A stretch of DNA of 64,000 bases from Cyanoderma ruficeps. Its lineage: Eukaryota; Chordata; Aves; Passeriformes; Timaliidae. The notes under the pieces are model-generated. The model ran no database searches. It saw only the letters and a program-made list of their open reading frames with translations, and was not told where the DNA came from. Both the position numbers and the translations under genes were made by a program. Positions 62,148 to 64,000 of the stretch are shown one piece after another. The number at the start of each line of letters is the position of its first letter. Positions within the stretch are counted from its first letter, which is position 1. The stretch covers positions 29,616,574-29,680,573 of the forward strand of contig VZDJ01007747.1 in NCBI GenBank assembly GCA_008694505.1, given 5' to 3'.

Positions 62148-64000
62148 AACTTCATCCTTCCAGGAAGGCCTTTTTAATAGGAATGGTCTATCTGTGCATG
62201 CACATGTCGCACTGAATATAGGTTTAGTGCTTTTACCTTCTGGTCCAAATTGAGAATTAATTTGTCAGATTTACCTCTCTGCTTTGTTTCTTTATGTAAT
62301 GCCACGTGGTAATACGTGGCTAAAGGGCAGAGGAATGAGAAAGGACGATTTTCTGACAAGATTCTGCAGTGCCTGTTTGAAGCTGTGTATCTTTAAACTG
62401 CTGGTTTTAATTTTTCTTTTCTGCTCTGCAAATAAAATAGAAGTTCTCTTCTTCCCCTCCCACCCACTCAAATATTTTCTGTGCTCATTTGGCTCCTGCA
62501 CTCTTGAGGTGCAGCTAAATGCTTGGATGTGTAACTCCCTGTCCTGTATGACTATGCAAAGTGAATTTAAGATGACATTTCAGTTTTAGAGTTTTTTACA
62601 TTTAAAGTCCAGCAGTTGCATAATATTTTTGGTGAGCATCACTAGTGTGGCCAGCTGCTATCACAGACCTGCATAGAGGATAGAATTCACAGGGTCTGAT
62701 TTTCCACCTGCCTGCCCCTTGTGCCACTACTCATGGCTGTGCAAACTGCCCCATTGTCCTTCTGCAGCAGTTTCACATCCATTTTGCACAGGGATGACTG
62801 ACTATAGAGGATGCAAGCTGGTGGAAAATTCACCTTGTGTTCTCTGCTCCATCTTAACCACGGCACAAACCAGCACCCTCATGGTCTATTGATTGTAAAT
62901 CTCTTACTTTTAGATGAGCCTTGTAAGAAGGAGCATTGCCATAGCTAAGCTAGTGTGAATCACACTAAGCTTACCTCAGCTAAAATAAACTCCTTTCTTC
63001 CTTCTCAATACAGCCCTCCTACCGGTGGGGTGTTTGTCTCTGTGCAGCTTGGCCAGTAGCATCTCCATGCTGCCAGGATCCACAAGTCTTAGAAAAATTG
63101 TGCTTTGGGGTTAGTACTCCTATCCACTGCAGGGATGCTGGCTTTGAGCAAAAAGAATTCAAAACTGTGGGTTTCAAATAGGTGATCTTGGGAAAGATGA
63201 TCTGGGAACTAGTGTGTTATGTTTTTAAAGTGTACTAGTTCTGTATTCAAAATCCTTGCAGCTATGTCTGTGTATGGAGTAGCTCAAGGTTTGTTCCATT
63301 TTGGAAAGAGCAAGCATCACCTTTAAAACCTAAAATGTGCTCTTGAAGATCTTTTGAGGGAGCTGTCAAACCAGCATCTCATTTGCTTTTTATTACATCT
63401 GAGCAGTAGTTAAAACTGGAAAGGGAAGAAACCAAGCAGCTGAAGGACAGACTTTCTCTCCCCTGGTGCTGTAGAAGTGCCTGCTTCAGTCTTCTGCCAT
63501 TTTGCTTGAGAGAGCTGGAGCACTTGAGTTATGGTGACATCTATTAGTGAATTCAATTAGTGGTAGTTCACTGACCCAAATTAACATTCTTTGTTAAGCT
63601 CAAGTCAGTGTATATGTATGCTATTTCCAGGCCAAGCGGACCTGCATAGAAAAGAGGCTCCAAATCTCTGAGCTTGTTGGCAGTGTCTTAGTAACTGGAT
63701 TCAGAGCACAAGCTTATCTAATGCCAGTGCTTTAGGCTGGCTAATAGAATTGCACATGTGTGTGGTTTGTAATTAAACTGTGCAGAGCTCTGACTCGAGG
63801 TGAGTGGGGGGCAGAAGGACAACGGAGGACATGCTAAAGCCTTCCCTGCAGTCTCTCAGCTCCTCTCCTCCATCCTGGGGAAGAGATGGCTGCTGGGATG
63901 TGCTGGAGGTGTGGATCTCCACCGGGAAAGGCATTCTGGCATGTGGGGTGGGTTGGAATGTTTCTCTCTCACTTCACTTCTTATTCCAAGTCTTTTACAG
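62148..64000. other. non-coding, nothing specific seen
   Basis: No gene, RNA gene or classified repeat recognised up to the end of the window. Confidence 0.5.

Overview
This is eukaryotic, almost entirely non-coding DNA, and it looks like a bird genome. The window is AT-rich. Its recognisable interspersed repeats are those of birds: 3'-truncated CR1 LINE fragments (8721-8785, 50576-50908), an older CR1 reverse-transcriptase fragment (59310-59560), and several retroviral solo LTRs of types common in avian genomes. No operons, bacterial genes, rRNA, tRNA or CRISPR arrays were seen. None of the longer open frames looks like a gene; the largest ones fall inside LTRs or in sequence with no coding signature.

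The important feature is one short coding exon on the + strand at 44122-44202. It encodes a 27-residue N-terminus (begins MDETSTRENKDLEENW, ends GLRREASWQ) and runs into a canonical 5' splice site (CAG|GTTAGT) in phase 0. It closely resembles the alternative N-terminus of the human brain-type isoform of PPARGC1A (PGC-1alpha), which comes from a far-upstream promoter (recalled as beginning MDETSPRLEEDW and ending REAGWQ). The bird exon has four extra residues (ENKD). I read the window as the distal, neuronal promoter and first coding exon of PPARGC1A, with about 44 kb of upstream flank and about 20 kb of the first intron. The canonical exons are not in the window.

Layout. 1-34.5 kb: AT-rich non-coding sequence with simple repeats, one CR1 scrap, a GC-rich patch at 29.34-29.74 kb and one ambiguous base (N at 31342). 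34.5-35.9 kb: a minus-oriented LTR interrupted by a second, 497-bp solo LTR with a 4-bp target duplication. 36.5-41 kb: two weaker LTR-like promoter/poly(A) modules. 43.1-43.2 kb: T/G low-complexity DNA. 43.85-44.2 kb: the putative PPARGC1A brain promoter, including a C-rich tract with G-quadruplex potential on the opposite strand, a palindrome and an E-box, followed by the 5' UTR and first coding exon. 44.2-50 kb: intron, with one speculative alternative terminal exon at 47.31 kb. 50.4-50.9 kb: a compound pentanucleotide microsatellite on the 3' end of a CR1. 52-57.4 kb: a diverged repeat pair, one half of a second repeat pair, and an intact 436-bp solo LTR with a 4-bp target duplication. 59.3-62.1 kb: CR1 ORF2 relic and a near-full-length LTR of the same family as the one at 34.5 kb, broken by a 144-bp segment that is a diverged copy of sequence at 56.7 kb. 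62.1-64 kb: no features seen.

Limits: family names for repeats and the PPARGC1A match rest on recognition, not on a database search. Transcription start, promoter activity and intron membership are inference.
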